Both the position numbers and the translations under genes were made by a program. Below are positions 6,478 to 6,749 of a stretch of 6,749 nt of DNA, one piece after another. Location of the stretch: NCBI GenBank assembly GCA_947456005.1, contig CANGRP010000144.1:1-6749 (forward strand), given 5' to 3'. The notes under the pieces are model-generated. The model had not been told where the DNA came from. It saw only the letters and a program-made list of their open reading frames with translations, and did not search any database. The stretch's first letter is position 1; every line of letters begins with the position of its first letter. Source of the DNA: Caulobacteraceae bacterium. GTDB lineage: Bacteria > Pseudomonadota > Alphaproteobacteria > Caulobacterales > Caulobacteraceae.

Positions 6478-6482
6478 CCTCC
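6478..6482 (-). promoter_or_regulatory. Unusually close Shine-Dalgarno of the SDR gene
   Basis: On the - strand GGAGG is followed by a single C and then ATG (6476-6474). Normal spacing is about 5-9 bases, so this sequence may not work as a ribosome binding site. The start codon is nevertheless well supported by the SDR cofactor motif ten residues later. Confidence 0.45.
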
Positions 6483-6483
6483 A

Positions 6484-6512
6484 GCCTAGACCCCGCCGGC
6501 GCGGGCGACAAA
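6484..6512 (-). promoter_or_regulatory. Candidate sigma-70-type promoter for the SDR operon
   Basis: On the - strand TTTGTC (6512-6507) is followed after 16 bases by TCTAGG (6490-6485). This is a plausible, imperfect -35/-10 pair for an alphaproteobacterial housekeeping sigma factor. Only eight bases separate the -10 from the ATG, so transcription would begin at or within a few bases of the start codon. The spacer holds a GC hairpin, CCCGC and GCGGG with a four-base loop (6492-6505), which could instead belong to the 3' end of gltD. No T-run follows it. Confidence 0.35.
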
Positions 6513-6522
6513 CGCCTTCAGG

Positions 6523-6749
6523 TCAGCGCGGCAGGCGCGAGGTTCCCATCAGGTGGGCGTCGACGGCGTACGCGCACTGCCGCCCCTCACGGATCGCCCA
6601 GACCACCAGGGACTGGCCGCGCCGCATGTCGCCGCACGAAAAGATCCCCGGCGTCGAGGTCTGGTAGGACACAGTATCCGCCCGGACGGCGCCGCGGACG
6701 TCGAATTCGACGCCCGCCTGTTCCGTCAGCTCGGTCTTGCGGGGGCCCA
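6523..6749 (-). CDS. gltD: Glutamate synthase small subunit, C-terminal fragment cut by the window edge
   Basis: Only the last 74 codons are in view; the 5' part lies beyond the right edge. The visible protein ends in GIFSCGDMRRGQSLVVWAIREGR followed by a short helix and LPR. This is the conserved end of the GltD-type beta subunit of NADPH glutamate synthase: the GD in xxCGDMRRG contacts FAD, and the QSLVVWAIREGR helix is nearly invariant. With GltB the enzyme makes two glutamates from glutamine and 2-oxoglutarate using NADPH, a central step in ammonium assimilation in the cytoplasm. Related GltD-like subunits of other oxidoreductases share the fold, but the DMRRGQSLVVWAIREGR wording favours true GltD. 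The stop codon is 46 nt upstream of the SDR start, so read-through into the SDR operon is possible. A large-subunit gene is not visible. Confidence 0.88.
   Translation of the reverse strand, partial: GPRKTELTEQAGVEFDVRGAVRADTVSYQTSTPGIFSCGDMRRGQSLVVWAIREGRQCAYAVDAHLMGTSRLPR

Overview
The window is very GC-rich, protein-dense chromosomal DNA from an alphaproteobacterium. The TonB box type (EVIVTAEKR), the secreted phosphatase beside the receptor and the GC-saturated third codon positions fit Caulobacteraceae (Caulobacter, Phenylobacterium, Brevundimonas) or a close relative. The genus is an inference. I see no mobile element, tRNA, rRNA or CRISPR array.

Layout: positions 1-208 are a non-coding leader with several repeat structures. 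Positions 209-3541 carry a two-gene unit on the + strand: a TonB-dependent outer-membrane receptor, then 21 nt later a secreted tyrosine-phosphatase-family protein. After an 82-nt gap comes a + strand lipoprotein (3624-4148). It meets a block of - strand genes tail to tail with a 12-nt gap. Read from the right edge, that block is the last 74 codons of the glutamate synthase small subunit (gltD, cut by the window edge), a classical short-chain dehydrogenase (SDR), a four-helix DUF2834-type membrane protein and an extended-SDR (dihydroflavonol-reductase-like) enzyme.

The receptor and phosphatase are probably co-transcribed. They could form a scavenging module in which a periplasmic or surface phosphatase acts on a phosphorylated substrate and the receptor imports a product or ligand. 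The ligand cannot be read from sequence. The receptor leader carries six units in exact 11-bp phase (111-176). The last two, read on the - strand, resemble a Pho box (CTGTCAC-N4-GTGTCAG). This makes phosphate-responsive or other OmpR/PhoB-type control a testable idea.

The three genes between gltD and the convergent junction (SDR, DUF2834, extended SDR) have gaps of 14 and 55 nt and probably form an operon of unknown substrate. The first has an unusually placed Shine-Dalgarno and a promoter-like sequence directly against its start codon, suggesting a leaderless or near-leaderless transcript. Nothing here is a clear-cut new system. The most noteworthy items are the phased leader repeats, the receptor/phosphatase pairing with its altered P-loop, and the leaderless-looking SDR start.
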